A stretch of 64,000 bases of DNA. Source: Prauserella isguenensis (GTDB taxonomy: Bacteria; Actinomycetota; Actinomycetes; Mycobacteriales; Pseudonocardiaceae). Shown here piece by piece: positions 22,989 to 31,113 of the stretch. The stretch's first letter is position 1, and every line of letters starts with the position of its first letter. The notes under the pieces are model-generated. The model was not told the origin of the DNA, did not search any database, and saw only the letters and a list, made by a program, of their open reading frames with translations. Both the position numbers and the translations under genes were made by a program. Location: contig NZ_JACHWU010000001.1 of assembly GCF_014191605.1 (NCBI RefSeq), forward strand, positions 744,001 to 808,000, written 5' to 3'.

Positions 22989-25900
22989 GGCCCGCCGCCG
23001 TTGCCGTTGCCGTTGCCGTTGGCGGTGTCCGGGTCGTCCGCGCCGCCGCCCAGCCAGCCGCCGCCGTCGTCCTCACTCTCGGTGGGCTCCGCCGGGGAAC
23101 TCGGCTCGGACGGCCGCCCGTGCGACGGCGGCTCCGACGGCTGCGAAGGCCGGGACGGAGTGCTGCTCGACTCCTGGCTGCTGGTCGACTCCTCGCTGGA
23201 GGTGGGCTCGGGCGGCTCCTCCTGTGTGGGCGACGAGTCGTCGGTGACCGGCGCCTGCGCGGGCCCGAAGACCTCGTCGGACGTGAGTTCGCTGAACTTC
23301 TCCGGATCGAGCGGTTCGAGGTACCGGGTCATGAACTCTTCCCAGATCGACCCCGGTAGGCCGCTGCCGTAGATCGGGCTGCCGTTGGCGTCCTGGATCG
23401 GCTCACCCCGGCCCGTACCGACCCACGCGGCCGCCGAGATCTGCGGCGAGTAGCCGACCATCCAGGCCTGCGAGTTCTCGTCGGACTCGACGTCGCCCTG
23501 GTCGTACTGGTGCGTACCGGTCTTGCCTGCGCACGCGTGGTCGCCGGGGCACGACAGGTCCGAACCGGGCAGCACGTCGAGCATCGACTCGGTCACGTTG
23601 CGTGAGATCTGCCGGTTCTTCTCCGGGTCGGAGTCGAACGCCTGCTCACCCTTCTTCGCGGCAGGCGTGGTCTCGTCGAACAGCACCTCGCCGTCGGATG
23701 TCTCCAGCTTCGCCACGAAGTGGGTGTCGCGCTGGATGCCGTCGGCCGCGAACGTCGCGTACGCGCCCGCCATGTCGGTGGGCGTGACCTGGGTCTGCCC
23801 ACCGCCGATGGCGATGTTGCCGTCGAGGCTGGCCATCGTCGGCTTCTTGCCGTGCTTCTCCGGGATGCCCGCGGCCTTCGCGGCCTCGGCCACCGCACGG
23901 GGGCCGACGTCGTTGGTCACCATGTCGTAGAACACGGTGTTGATGGAGCGTTCCATCGCCTCGCGGACGGTGCACGGGTTGCACTGCACGCCACTGGAGT
24001 TGCCGACGGTGACCCTGCCGAACTGCCGCGGCGAACTGCCGTCGTAGGTCGAGTAGAGGCCCTTCTCGCCCTGTTGCAGCAACGCGGTGAAGTCGAACGG
24101 CTTGAACGACGACCCTGGGTTGCGCTGCACGTTGCCCCAGTCCACCTCGTCGACGCCGGGCTCGTTCGGGCCGCCGTAGTAGGCACGGACCCCGCCGCCC
24201 TTCGGGTCGACGGCGACGAGAGCCTTGCGGAGCTCCTTCGGCTCGCCCTTCATCACCTCGTTGACGGACTCCTTGGCAGCCTTCTGGGCCCGCTTGTCGA
24301 TGGTGGTGTAGATCTTGTAGCCGCCGGTCTGGATCTTCTCCTGGGAGTAGCCCTTCGCAGCCAGCTCGGCCATGACGCGGTTCTTGATGAACGCGTCGGC
24401 GCCCGTCAGCGCCTCCGGCCTGGCCTTCTCGTCGGGGATCAACTCCGGCGCCTGCGCCGCGTTCCGCTCCTGCTTGGACACCCAGCCGTTGGCGGCCATC
24501 TGGTCCATCACGTAGGACCAGCGCTGCTCGCGGACCTGTTCGTCCTCGACGCGGCCCGGCTGCTGGATCATGCCGGCGAGCAGCGCCGCCTCCGAGGCGT
24601 TGAGGTCCTTGGCGCTCTTGCCGTAGTACGACTGCGCCGCCGTCTCGATGCCGTACGCACCGCGTCCGAAGTAGATGGTGTTCAGGTACGCGGTGATGAT
24701 CTCTTCCTTGGACTGCTCGTTGTTCATCTTGAACGACTTGACGAGCTCGGTCCATTTCCGCGTGTACGAGTATTCGTCGTTGTTGGTCGCGACCTTGACG
24801 TACTGCTGGCTGATGGTCGAACCACCGCCGGTCCCGCCCGTGGCCTGGTTCCACACCGCGCGCAGGATGCCGGTGACGTCGAAACCCGAGTTGGTCTCGA
24901 ACGTTGCGTCCTCGGCCGCATACGCCGCGTGTTTGACCGTGTCGGGGATGTCTTCCGGCTGCAGGATGACGCGCCTGCCCTGGGGAGGCGCCTCCTCGGC
25001 CATCTTCTCGCCGCCCGCGTAGTAGTAGTTGACGACCTTGCCCTGCTCGGCGGCGACCTCTTCCGGGGTCGGCACGTCCACCAGGAAATACGTCACGACG
25101 AACGCGATGGCCGGAAGCACGACGAACAGGCCGACGCAGGCGTAGGCGCCGCGCCGGATCCTCCGCCAGCGGCGCTTCTTGCGCTGGGCGGGTGTGAGGA
25201 GCTTCTTGCCCTTGCGGTCCGTCGGCTCCTCCTCGTCCGGGTCGTCGACGCCGCCCTCGGCGTGGGACGACGCGACCACGGTCTCGTCGGAGAAACCGTC
25301 CTGATCGTAGGCACCGGTGAGCGGGTCGGCCCGGTACGCCGTGTGGCCGTACGGGTCCGAGTAGTCGCGCCTTCCGTAGCCCTGGTGCGTGATCAGCCCC
25401 GGGTCGGCGTCCTCGGACGCGTGCGCGGCGTAGCCGCCCGCGGCGGCCCCGGCAGCGCCGGCACCGGCCGCACCGGCGCCGGGGCGGCTCTGGGGGCGTT
25501 CCCCCGGCCTGCCTTCGAGGCGCCGGTCGTCGGGCCTGCGGCGATCGTCGGGGCGACCTTGCTGGTCCGGACGACGTTGCTGATCTGGGCGGCGCGTACC
25601 GGGTGCCTGTTCGCCGTGTTGCTGTTGCTCGTGACGCAGCTCGTCCGGACCACGCTGTTCACGCCGCGGCTGGTCGGGACCACCGGGTGGCGGGCCCTGC
25701 CTGCGCCGCGGGTCCTGCTGCGGACCCACCGGACGGCCCGCGGCGTCGCGGTCCGCCTCGGGGTGTTGCCTGCCCTGTCGCTCGGGCGGGCGCTGAGACT
25801 GCGAGGGCTGGGGCGGCGGCTGCTGGGGCGGCGGGTGCTGACCGGGGTTACGGGACTGTCCGGGCTGCTGCGGCTGCCGCGGTGGTCTGCCCGCCTGTGG

Positions 25901-26248
25901 CCGGCCCTGCTGGTCCGGCTGGCCGGGCCTGCGGGGCGGCTGCTGACCATGCTCCTCGGGCGGGCGCTGGCCACGGGGTGGCTGCTGTCCGTCCTGCGGC
26001 GGTCGCTGCTGTCGTGGCGGCCGTTGCGGGGGCTGCTGTGGAGGCTGCTGTGGGGGTTGTTGCGGAGGCCGCTGCGGCCTGCGGGGCTGGTCCCCCTGCG
26101 GTGCGTTCCGCGGCGGACGCGGAGGTCTCGGCGGTTCGTCCGCTCCGTCACCGGGCCACTGCGGAGCGTCACCGGCTTCGGGGTGCCGGGGCTGCCGTGG
26201 GTGGCCCGGTTCTTCGTCCGGCCAGCCGTGATTTCCCTGGTCGTTCAC
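22976..26248 (-). CDS. ponA: Bifunctional class A penicillin-binding protein (PBP1A/PonA type)
   Basis: The 1090-residue protein has a cytosolic N-terminal region of about 365 residues dominated by Pro, Gln and Arg. A membrane helix (ACVGLFVVLPAIAFVVTYF) follows, then a GT51 transglycosylase (AAEDATFETNSGFD, GGSTISQQYVK, AYLNTIYFGRGAYGIE) and a transpeptidase with SSFKP (SxxK), SINT (SxN) and KTGT. A Ser/Pro/Glu-rich external tail ends the protein. It polymerises and cross-links peptidoglycan. In the first glycosyltransferase motif the usual His is Asn (FETNSG). GTG 26248 follows GGGAGGG. Position between GT87 and DUF5318 matches mycobacterial ponA1. Confidence 0.95.
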   Translation of the reverse strand: MNDQGNHGWPDEEPGHPRQPRHPEAGDAPQWPGDGADEPPRPPRPPRNAPQGDQPRRPQRPPQQPPQQPPQQPPQRPPRQQRPPQDGQQPPRGQRPPEEHGQQPPRRPGQPDQQGRPQAGRPPRQPQQPGQSRNPGQHPPPQQPPPQPSQSQRPPERQGRQHPEADRDAAGRPVGPQQDPRRRQGPPPGGPDQPRREQRGPDELRHEQQQHGEQAPGTRRPDQQRRPDQQGRPDDRRRPDDRRLEGRPGERPQSRPGAGAAGAGAAGAAAGGYAAHASEDADPGLITHQGYGRRDYSDPYGHTAYRADPLTGAYDQDGFSDETVVASSHAEGGVDDPDEEEPTDRKGKKLLTPAQRKKRRWRRIRRGAYACVGLFVVLPAIAFVVTYFLVDVPTPEEVAAEQGKVVNYYYAGGEKMAEEAPPQGRRVILQPEDIPDTVKHAAYAAEDATFETNSGFDVTGILRAVWNQATGGTGGGSTISQQYVKVATNNDEYSYTRKWTELVKSFKMNNEQSKEEIITAYLNTIYFGRGAYGIETAAQSYYGKSAKDLNASEAALLAGMIQQPGRVEDEQVREQRWSYVMDQMAANGWVSKQERNAAQAPELIPDEKARPEALTGADAFIKNRVMAELAAKGYSQEKIQTGGYKIYTTIDKRAQKAAKESVNEVMKGEPKELRKALVAVDPKGGGVRAYYGGPNEPGVDEVDWGNVQRNPGSSFKPFDFTALLQQGEKGLYSTYDGSSPRQFGRVTVGNSSGVQCNPCTVREAMERSINTVFYDMVTNDVGPRAVAEAAKAAGIPEKHGKKPTMASLDGNIAIGGGQTQVTPTDMAGAYATFAADGIQRDTHFVAKLETSDGEVLFDETTPAAKKGEQAFDSDPEKNRQISRNVTESMLDVLPGSDLSCPGDHACAGKTGTHQYDQGDVESDENSQAWMVGYSPQISAAAWVGTGRGEPIQDANGSPIYGSGLPGSIWEEFMTRYLEPLDPEKFSELTSDEVFGPAQAPVTDDSSPTQEEPPEPTSSEESTSSQESSSTPSRPSQPSEPPSHGRPSEPSSPAEPTESEDDGGGWLGGGADDPDTANGNGNGNGGGPPGG

Positions 26249-26312
26249 TCAAGACCCTCCCAGATCGGCGCGTCGGGGAACGCCGTTCTGCGGACCCAAC
26301 CCTCTCGTGTGA

Positions 26313-26341
26313 GCGGCCGGGGGCACTCGGTCCCCGGCCGC
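26313..26341 (-). terminator. Hairpin between DUF5318 gene and ponA
   Basis: A perfect 10-bp GC stem (26313-26322 with 26332-26341) with a 9-nt loop, placed after the DUF5318 stop and before the ponA start. Confidence 0.65.
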
Positions 26342-26362
26342 ATGGTCGCGGTCGTCACGTCG

Positions 26363-26782
26363 TCACTGTCCCGCGGTCCTCCGTGTGTTCCGTGTAGTGC
26401 GGGGAGCCCGCTCCGGTGTCTCGGCCGTCCCCAGGACGTATGAGAGCACCAGGTGGTTCCACGCACACGCCCGGCAGACCTCTACGACGTAGACGGTGAA
26501 CTCGGCGAAAAGCGAGGCCATGCGCTCGAGTTCGTCCGGCTTCCTCGCCGAACCCGCTGCGTGCTTGAGCTCGTCGCCGAACACCCAGCTGACCTGCGCC
26601 ATCGCGTGTTTGCCGCATACGGGACAGGCGTCGTCGACAGGCACGCCGTGGAACTCGGCGGCCTGCCGCAACTGCGGGGTGGCGTCGCACACGTCCATGG
26701 TGCTGGCCCGTCCGGTCCGGAACTCGGCCAGCAACGCACGGCGCTGGAGCGCGTAGTCGACGACTTGCCGCTGGTTCTGCAC
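26363..26782 (-). CDS. DUF5318 zinc-ribbon-like protein (Rv0049 type)
   Basis: The 139-residue protein has QRQVVDYALQRRALLAE, VCDATPQLRQAAEFHG, two CxxC knuckles (CPVCGKH and CRACAWNH), VSWVFGDEL and LSYVLG. It matches mycobacterial Rv0049, which sits at the same place beside ponA1. The four cysteines probably bind zinc; the function is unknown. GTG 26782 is chosen because TACTCT (26794-26789) ends 6 nt before it, predicting a leaderless mRNA. The gene is read in the same direction as ponA and may feed into it. Confidence 0.85.
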   Translation of the reverse strand: MQNQRQVVDYALQRRALLAEFRTGRASTMDVCDATPQLRQAAEFHGVPVDDACPVCGKHAMAQVSWVFGDELKHAAGSARKPDELERMASLFAEFTVYVVEVCRACAWNHLVLSYVLGTAETPERAPRTTRNTRRTAGQ

Positions 26783-27045
26783 CTCAACAGAGTACGTGGT
26801 TCCCGATGATTGGCCACGGGCCGTTCGTCGAACGGATCGGCGGCGGCGAGGCGACACGCCGTTGAATCGGGTAACGGTCGGGTGACGGTTGGCCCCTATG
26901 TGGGTAGCCGAGCGGTTAGCTGCGCCACTGCGATGTATCAACGCGATATAGTGAGGCGGTACATTGGGTCGTAGTCATCCGGCCTGTCGATCCGGCACGG
27001 CGAAACGCCGGTCGACGTCGATTCGTTCCCGAAGGGGGTGCCCGT

Positions 27046-27690
27046 GTGCTCGAGTTCGCAATTCTCGGCCTGTTGCACGAGGCGCCCATGCACGGCTATG
27101 TGCTGCGGAAACGTCTCCACGAGTCGTTGGGGATGTTCCGCACGTTCAGCTACGGATCGCTGTATCCGACACTGCGCCGGATGCAGCGGGCCGGCTGGAT
27201 CGCCGAGGACACGGCCGAGGTGGACGCCGCGGCCGGCTCGGCGAGCGGCCCCGCGCAGGCAGCACACGCTTCTGCCACGACGCCGTGGAACCGCAGGGCG
27301 AGCAAGTCCAAGCGCGTGTACAAGCTCACGGCGGAGGGCAAGGAGCGGTTCGCCGAACTGCTCGCCGACGCGGGTCCTCAGACATGGGACGACGAGGGAT
27401 TCGGCGTCCACCTGACGTTCTTCTCACGCACGCCCGCCGATGTCCGCATGCGGATTCTGGAGGGCAGGCGCAGGCGGGTCGAGGAACGTCGCGAAGGTCT
27501 TCGGGCAGCGCTGGCCAGGGCCGAGGAAAAGATCGATCGCTATACCCGCGAGCTGCACGAGTTGGGACTCGAGACCAGCGAGCGGGAGGTGCGCTGGCTC
27601 AACGAGCTCATCGCGCATGAAAAGGCCGAGCAGGAGACGTCGACACAGGCGACCACTCGGCGTGACCCAGGTAGTACGGAACACGAGTAA
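27046..27690 (+). CDS. PadR-family transcriptional regulator
   Basis: The 214-residue protein has the PadR winged helix ([51 protein letters not shown]) and a C-terminal helical dimerisation part ([23 protein letters not shown], residues about 140-165). A 30-residue Ala/Ser-rich insert sits in the wing. GTG 27046 has GAAGGGGG upstream. It is followed 13 nt later by the inositol-phosphate synthase gene, an arrangement shared with mycobacteria (Rv0047c-Rv0046c). A TATAGT -10 (26947-26952) sits within ATGTA-N22-TACAT, a possible autoregulatory site. Confidence 0.9.
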   Translation: MLEFAILGLLHEAPMHGYVLRKRLHESLGMFRTFSYGSLYPTLRRMQRAGWIAEDTAEVDAAAGSASGPAQAAHASATTPWNRRASKSKRVYKLTAEGKERFAELLADAGPQTWDDEGFGVHLTFFSRTPADVRMRILEGRRRRVEERREGLRAALARAEEKIDRYTRELHELGLETSEREVRWLNELIAHEKAEQETSTQATTRRDPGSTEHE

Positions 27691-27703
27691 GGGAGATACC
27701 GGC

Positions 27704-28792
27704 ATGGGCGAGAATCGCCGCGTGAGGGTGGCCATCGCGGGTGTTGGCAACTGTGCGGCCTCGCTGGTTCAGGGTGTGCACTACTACCGCGACGCCGACA
27801 AGGGTTCGCGTGTTCCCGGCTTGATGCACGTCCAGTTCGGCGACTATCACATCAGTGACATCGACTTCGTCGCCGCGTTCGACGTGGACGCCAAGAAGGT
27901 GGGCCAGGACCTGTCCGAGGCCGTTCTCGCCAGTGAGAACAACACGATCAAGATCTGTGACGTGCCGCCGCTCGGCGTGGCCGTGCAGCGCGGCCACACG
28001 CTCGACGGGCTCGGCAAGTACTACCGCGAGACCATCGAGGAGTCCGACGAGGCGCCGGTCGACGTCGTCGCCGCGCTGAAGGCCGCCGAGGTCGACGTGC
28101 TGGTGTCGTACCTGCCGGTGGGTTCGACGGAGGCGACCGAGTTCTACGCGCAGGCCGCCATCGACGCGGGTGTCGCGTTCGTCAACGCCATCCCGGTGTT
28201 CATCGCCTCCGACCCGGTGTGGGCGGAGAAGTTCGAGAAGGCCGGCGTGCCGATCGTCGGTGACGACATCAAGTCGCAGGTCGGCGCCACGATCACGCAC
28301 CGCGTGCTGGCGAAGCTGTTCGAGGACCGTGGGGTGCAGCTCGACCGCACCATGCAGCTGAACGTCGGCGGCAACATGGACTTCCTCAACATGAAGGAGA
28401 ACGAGCGTCTCGAGTCGAAGAAGATCTCGAAGACGCAGGCCGTCACATCGCAGGTCGAGCGCGACATGGGCAAGTCGAACGTGCACGTCGGCCCTTCGGA
28501 CCACGTCGCGTGGCTGTCGGACCGCAAGTGGGCCTACGTGCGGTTGGAGGGCCGCGCGTTCGGCGACGCTCCGCTGAACATGGAGTACAAGCTCGAGGTG
28601 TGGGACTCCCCCAACTCCGCGGGCATCATCATCGACGCGCTGCGGGCGGCGAAGATCGCCAAGGACCGCGGTTTCGGTGGTCCGGTGCTGTCGGCGTCCT
28701 CGTACTTCATGAAGTCGCCGCCGGTGCAGTACGACGACTCCACGGCCCGCGATGCGGTGGAGAAGTTCATCGAGGGTACGGGCGACAAGTAG
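27704..28792 (+). CDS. ino1: Inositol-3-phosphate synthase
   Basis: The 362-residue protein has the NAD-binding motif [15 protein letters not shown] at residues 10-24, [40 protein letters not shown] and [17 protein letters not shown]. These are conserved in bacterial myo-inositol-1-phosphate synthases. It converts glucose 6-phosphate to inositol phosphate for phosphatidylinositol, mannosylated lipids and mycothiol. ATG 27704 is chosen for its AAGGGAG site. It is co-transcribed with padR and ends at a strong hairpin. Confidence 0.96.
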   Translation: MGENRRVRVAIAGVGNCAASLVQGVHYYRDADKGSRVPGLMHVQFGDYHISDIDFVAAFDVDAKKVGQDLSEAVLASENNTIKICDVPPLGVAVQRGHTLDGLGKYYRETIEESDEAPVDVVAALKAAEVDVLVSYLPVGSTEATEFYAQAAIDAGVAFVNAIPVFIASDPVWAEKFEKAGVPIVGDDIKSQVGATITHRVLAKLFEDRGVQLDRTMQLNVGGNMDFLNMKENERLESKKISKTQAVTSQVERDMGKSNVHVGPSDHVAWLSDRKWAYVRLEGRAFGDAPLNMEYKLEVWDSPNSAGIIIDALRAAKIAKDRGFGGPVLSASSYFMKSPPVQYDDSTARDAVEKFIEGTGDK

Positions 28793-28820
28793 GCACGCAG
28801 CGGCTGTTCACGTAGCCACA

Positions 28821-28851
28821 GGGCGGGGCGGGTGCGGAACCCGCCCCGCCC
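28821..28851. terminator. Bidirectional terminator after ino1
   Basis: A perfect 13-bp GC-rich stem (28821-28833 with 28839-28851), 5-nt loop, between convergent ino1 and the HAD gene. Confidence 0.85.
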
Positions 28852-28878
28852 CGCGTGTTCTGCGCCTGCGTGGATCCG

Positions 28879-29520
28879 TCAGAGGCCGAGGGCCGCGGGG
28901 AGGTCGCCGACGCCGTCGAGGGTGTGGTGTGTCCTGGCGACGACCGTCTCGTCCGGCGGGTAGTGCGGATTGGGGACCGCGTACACGGTCATGCCCGCGG
29001 CCAGCGCGGCCTGTAGCCCGCTGGTCGAATCTTCGACGGCGGCGCACTCCTCCGCGGCGACTCCCAGTTGCGAGGCCGCTTCGAGGTACACGTCGGGTGC
29101 CGGTTTGCCCTTCGCGACCTGTTCGCTCGAAACTGCGACCGGAACGCGGTCGGCGAGGCCGGTGGCGGTCAGGAACGACTCGATGAGTACCGGCGGTGAC
29201 GAGCTGGCGATCGCCACCGGGTAGCGCTCCGCGACCTTGCCCAGGGCATCGGGCGCGCCGGGCAGTACGGGTGGCGCGCCCGCGTAGCGGTTGCGCATCT
29301 CGTCGATCACCGTACGGGCGACCTCGTCGGGCGTCAGCTGCACGCCGACCTCGGTGACGAGGTACTCGGCCCATTCCGGAGTACTCATCCCCTGCATCGC
29401 GCGCGTGGCCTCGTCGTTCCAGGTGCCGCCGTGGGAGGCCGCGACCTGTCGCCGCACCTCGTCCCACAGCTGCTCCGAGTCGACGAGCACTCCGTCCATG
29501 TCGAACACAACCGCCTGCAT
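28879..29520 (-). CDS. HAD-superfamily phosphatase (beta-phosphoglucomutase-like)
   Basis: The 213-residue HAD enzyme has motif I VFDMDGVLVDSE (nucleophile Asp in DMDG), motif II VAIASSS, motif III with GKPAPDVYLEAA and motif IV VEDSTSGLQAA. A helical cap follows motif I. This pattern belongs to subfamily IA phosphatases and beta-phosphoglucomutase-like enzymes; the substrate is not predictable. ATG 29520 follows TACGAT at 6 nt, a leaderless arrangement. It is convergent with ino1. Confidence 0.88.
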   Translation of the reverse strand: MQAVVFDMDGVLVDSEQLWDEVRRQVAASHGGTWNDEATRAMQGMSTPEWAEYLVTEVGVQLTPDEVARTVIDEMRNRYAGAPPVLPGAPDALGKVAERYPVAIASSSPPVLIESFLTATGLADRVPVAVSSEQVAKGKPAPDVYLEAASQLGVAAEECAAVEDSTSGLQAALAAGMTVYAVPNPHYPPDETVVARTHHTLDGVGDLPAALGL

Positions 29521-29591
29521 GCCCCGATCGTAGCTGCGGTGGCGCCCGGAAATCGCTCCAGCGCGTGAGCGAACTTACTTCGCAAGCCTAA

Positions 29592-29614
29592 GCTAATTTG
29601 ATTAGCATAGCTAA
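29592..29614. promoter_or_regulatory. Overlapping AT-rich dyads upstream of the MFS gene
   Basis: GCTAAT-TTG-ATTAGC (29592-29606) overlaps TTAGC-ATA-GCTAA (29602-29614), giving three alternating half-sites in an otherwise GC-rich region. The adjoining 29581-29596 (minus strand) has partial likeness to the iron-box core TTAGGTTAGGCTAACC. A MarR/DtxR-type operator is inferred. Confidence 0.5.
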
Positions 29615-29794
29615 TTGGAACGTCGCGTAGTGCGGTTCACCGTCGAGCCACGGACTCCGCCGCCGCGGTCGCACCTCCACCGCGTGCCTGCGGCGGCGCC
29701 CCGAACGCCACTGCGCCAGGACGAACCGGCATCACGACCGGCCGCCACGCACCGGTCGTCACACATCGACATCCGTGTCTGGAGGTTCGCGCCG

Positions 29795-31006
29795 ATGAGC
29801 GAGCAGCATTCGCTGCTGTCGGCCGTCAAGGGTCAGCCGAAACAGGTCTGGATCACCGCGTTCGCCGCGGTCATCGCGTTCATGGGGATCGGCCTGGTCG
29901 ATCCGATCCTGCTGTCGATCGCCGAGGGGCTCGACGCGACCCCGCAGCAGACGACACTGCTGTTCTCGTCGTACCTGGCGATCCAGGTGGTCGCGATGTT
30001 GTTCACGAGTGCGGCGAGCGCGCGGTTCGGCGCCAAGCGCACCGTCGTCGTGGGGCTGACGCTGATCGTGCTGGCCACCGCGCTGTGCGCCGCCGCGGGT
30101 TCGATAGAGCAACTGATCGGGCTGCGTGCGCTCTGGGGACTGGGCAACGCCTTCTTCATCGCGACGGCGCTGTCGGTGATCGTGGGGGCGGCAGCGGGTG
30201 GCCAGGCGGGCGCGATCCTGCTGTACGAGGCGGCGCTCGGACTCGGGCTGTCGGTCGGGCCGCTGCTGGGAGCGCTGCTCGGGCACCTGTCGTGGCGCGG
30301 CCCGTTCATGGGCACGGCGGTGCTCATGGGCGCGGCACTGGTGCTGTGCACGGTGTTCCTGAAGAGCGACGCGGGGCAGGCGCGGCCGCAGGTGAAGCTC
30401 CTCGACCCGCTGCGCGCACTCGGCCACGGCGGCCTGCTGCGCACGTCCATCGGGTCGGCGCTGTACACGGCCGGGTTCTTCGCGGTACTGGCGTGGTCGC
30501 CGTTCGTGCTCGAATGGGGCGCGATCGAGATCGGATTGATCTTCTTCGGCTGGGGACTGTGTGTGGCGATCGCGGGTGTCGTGCTCGCGCCGAGGTTGGC
30601 CGCGCGGCTGGGCGAACGTCATGCGACGGCACTCGCCGTCGCGGGCTACGCCGCGCTGCTCCTGGTCATGGTGGTGCCGAGCAAGGCGCTGTTGGTGGTG
30701 GCGATCCTGGTCAGCGGCCTGATCTCCGGACTGTTGAACACGTTGTTCACCGGGACGGCGATGTCGGTCAGCGAGGCACCCCGTCCCGTCGCCAGTGCCG
30801 GGTACAACTTCTGCCGCTGGCTCGGCGGTGCCGTTGCAGCGACGCTCGTGGGCCATGTCGCGGAGTGGTTCGGATTCGACCGCGCGCCGTTCCTGGCCGC
30901 GGCCGTGCTGTCGGCGATCGCCGCCGGTTTGCTGCTCGTTCCGCACGGCGGTAAGAACTCCACTCGGGTGCCCGCGGAAGCGGCTCTGGTGGGTGAGGAG
31001 GTCTGA
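29795..31006 (+). CDS. MFS transporter (drug/metabolite exporter type)
   Basis: The 403-residue protein has about 12 hydrophobic helices and the loop 2-3 motif SARFGAKRTVVVGL (MFS motif A position). The sequence IGLVDPILLSIAEGLDATPQQ in helix 1 is typical of DHA1-type proton-driven exporters. The substrate is unknown. ATG 29795 is preferred because GGAGG lies 9 nt upstream; the longer frame would translate non-conserved Pro/Arg sequence. It stands alone downstream of AT-rich dyads that suggest repression or iron control. Confidence 0.85.
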   Translation: MSEQHSLLSAVKGQPKQVWITAFAAVIAFMGIGLVDPILLSIAEGLDATPQQTTLLFSSYLAIQVVAMLFTSAASARFGAKRTVVVGLTLIVLATALCAAAGSIEQLIGLRALWGLGNAFFIATALSVIVGAAAGGQAGAILLYEAALGLGLSVGPLLGALLGHLSWRGPFMGTAVLMGAALVLCTVFLKSDAGQARPQVKLLDPLRALGHGGLLRTSIGSALYTAGFFAVLAWSPFVLEWGAIEIGLIFFGWGLCVAIAGVVLAPRLAARLGERHATALAVAGYAALLLVMVVPSKALLVVAILVSGLISGLLNTLFTGTAMSVSEAPRPVASAGYNFCRWLGGAVAATLVGHVAEWFGFDRAPFLAAAVLSAIAAGLLLVPHGGKNSTRVPAEAALVGEEV

Positions 31007-31022
31007 ACAAGGGAGTCCGCTC

Positions 31023-31077
31023 GTTCTCCCGTCGTTCACCTCGCGGATGGGAGTCACTCAAGTTCGGCACCTAACGT
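31023..31077 (+). promoter_or_regulatory. PHO-box-like direct repeats and -10 of phoX
   Basis: Two consecutive 11-nt units, GTTCTCCCGTC (31023-31033) and GTTCACCTCGC (31034-31044), fit the Streptomyces PhoP box (GTTCACC plus 4 nt). A TANNNT -10, TAACGT (31072-31077), follows. Confidence 0.5.
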
Positions 31078-31113
31078 CGCGACTGTTCCCCTGACCGAGT
31101 GACTGGAGGCCGC

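Noticed and set aside
23720-26443. 907-codon + strand frame opposite ponA
   Set aside because: Antisense shadow of a GC-rich gene with all PBP motifs on the minus strand.
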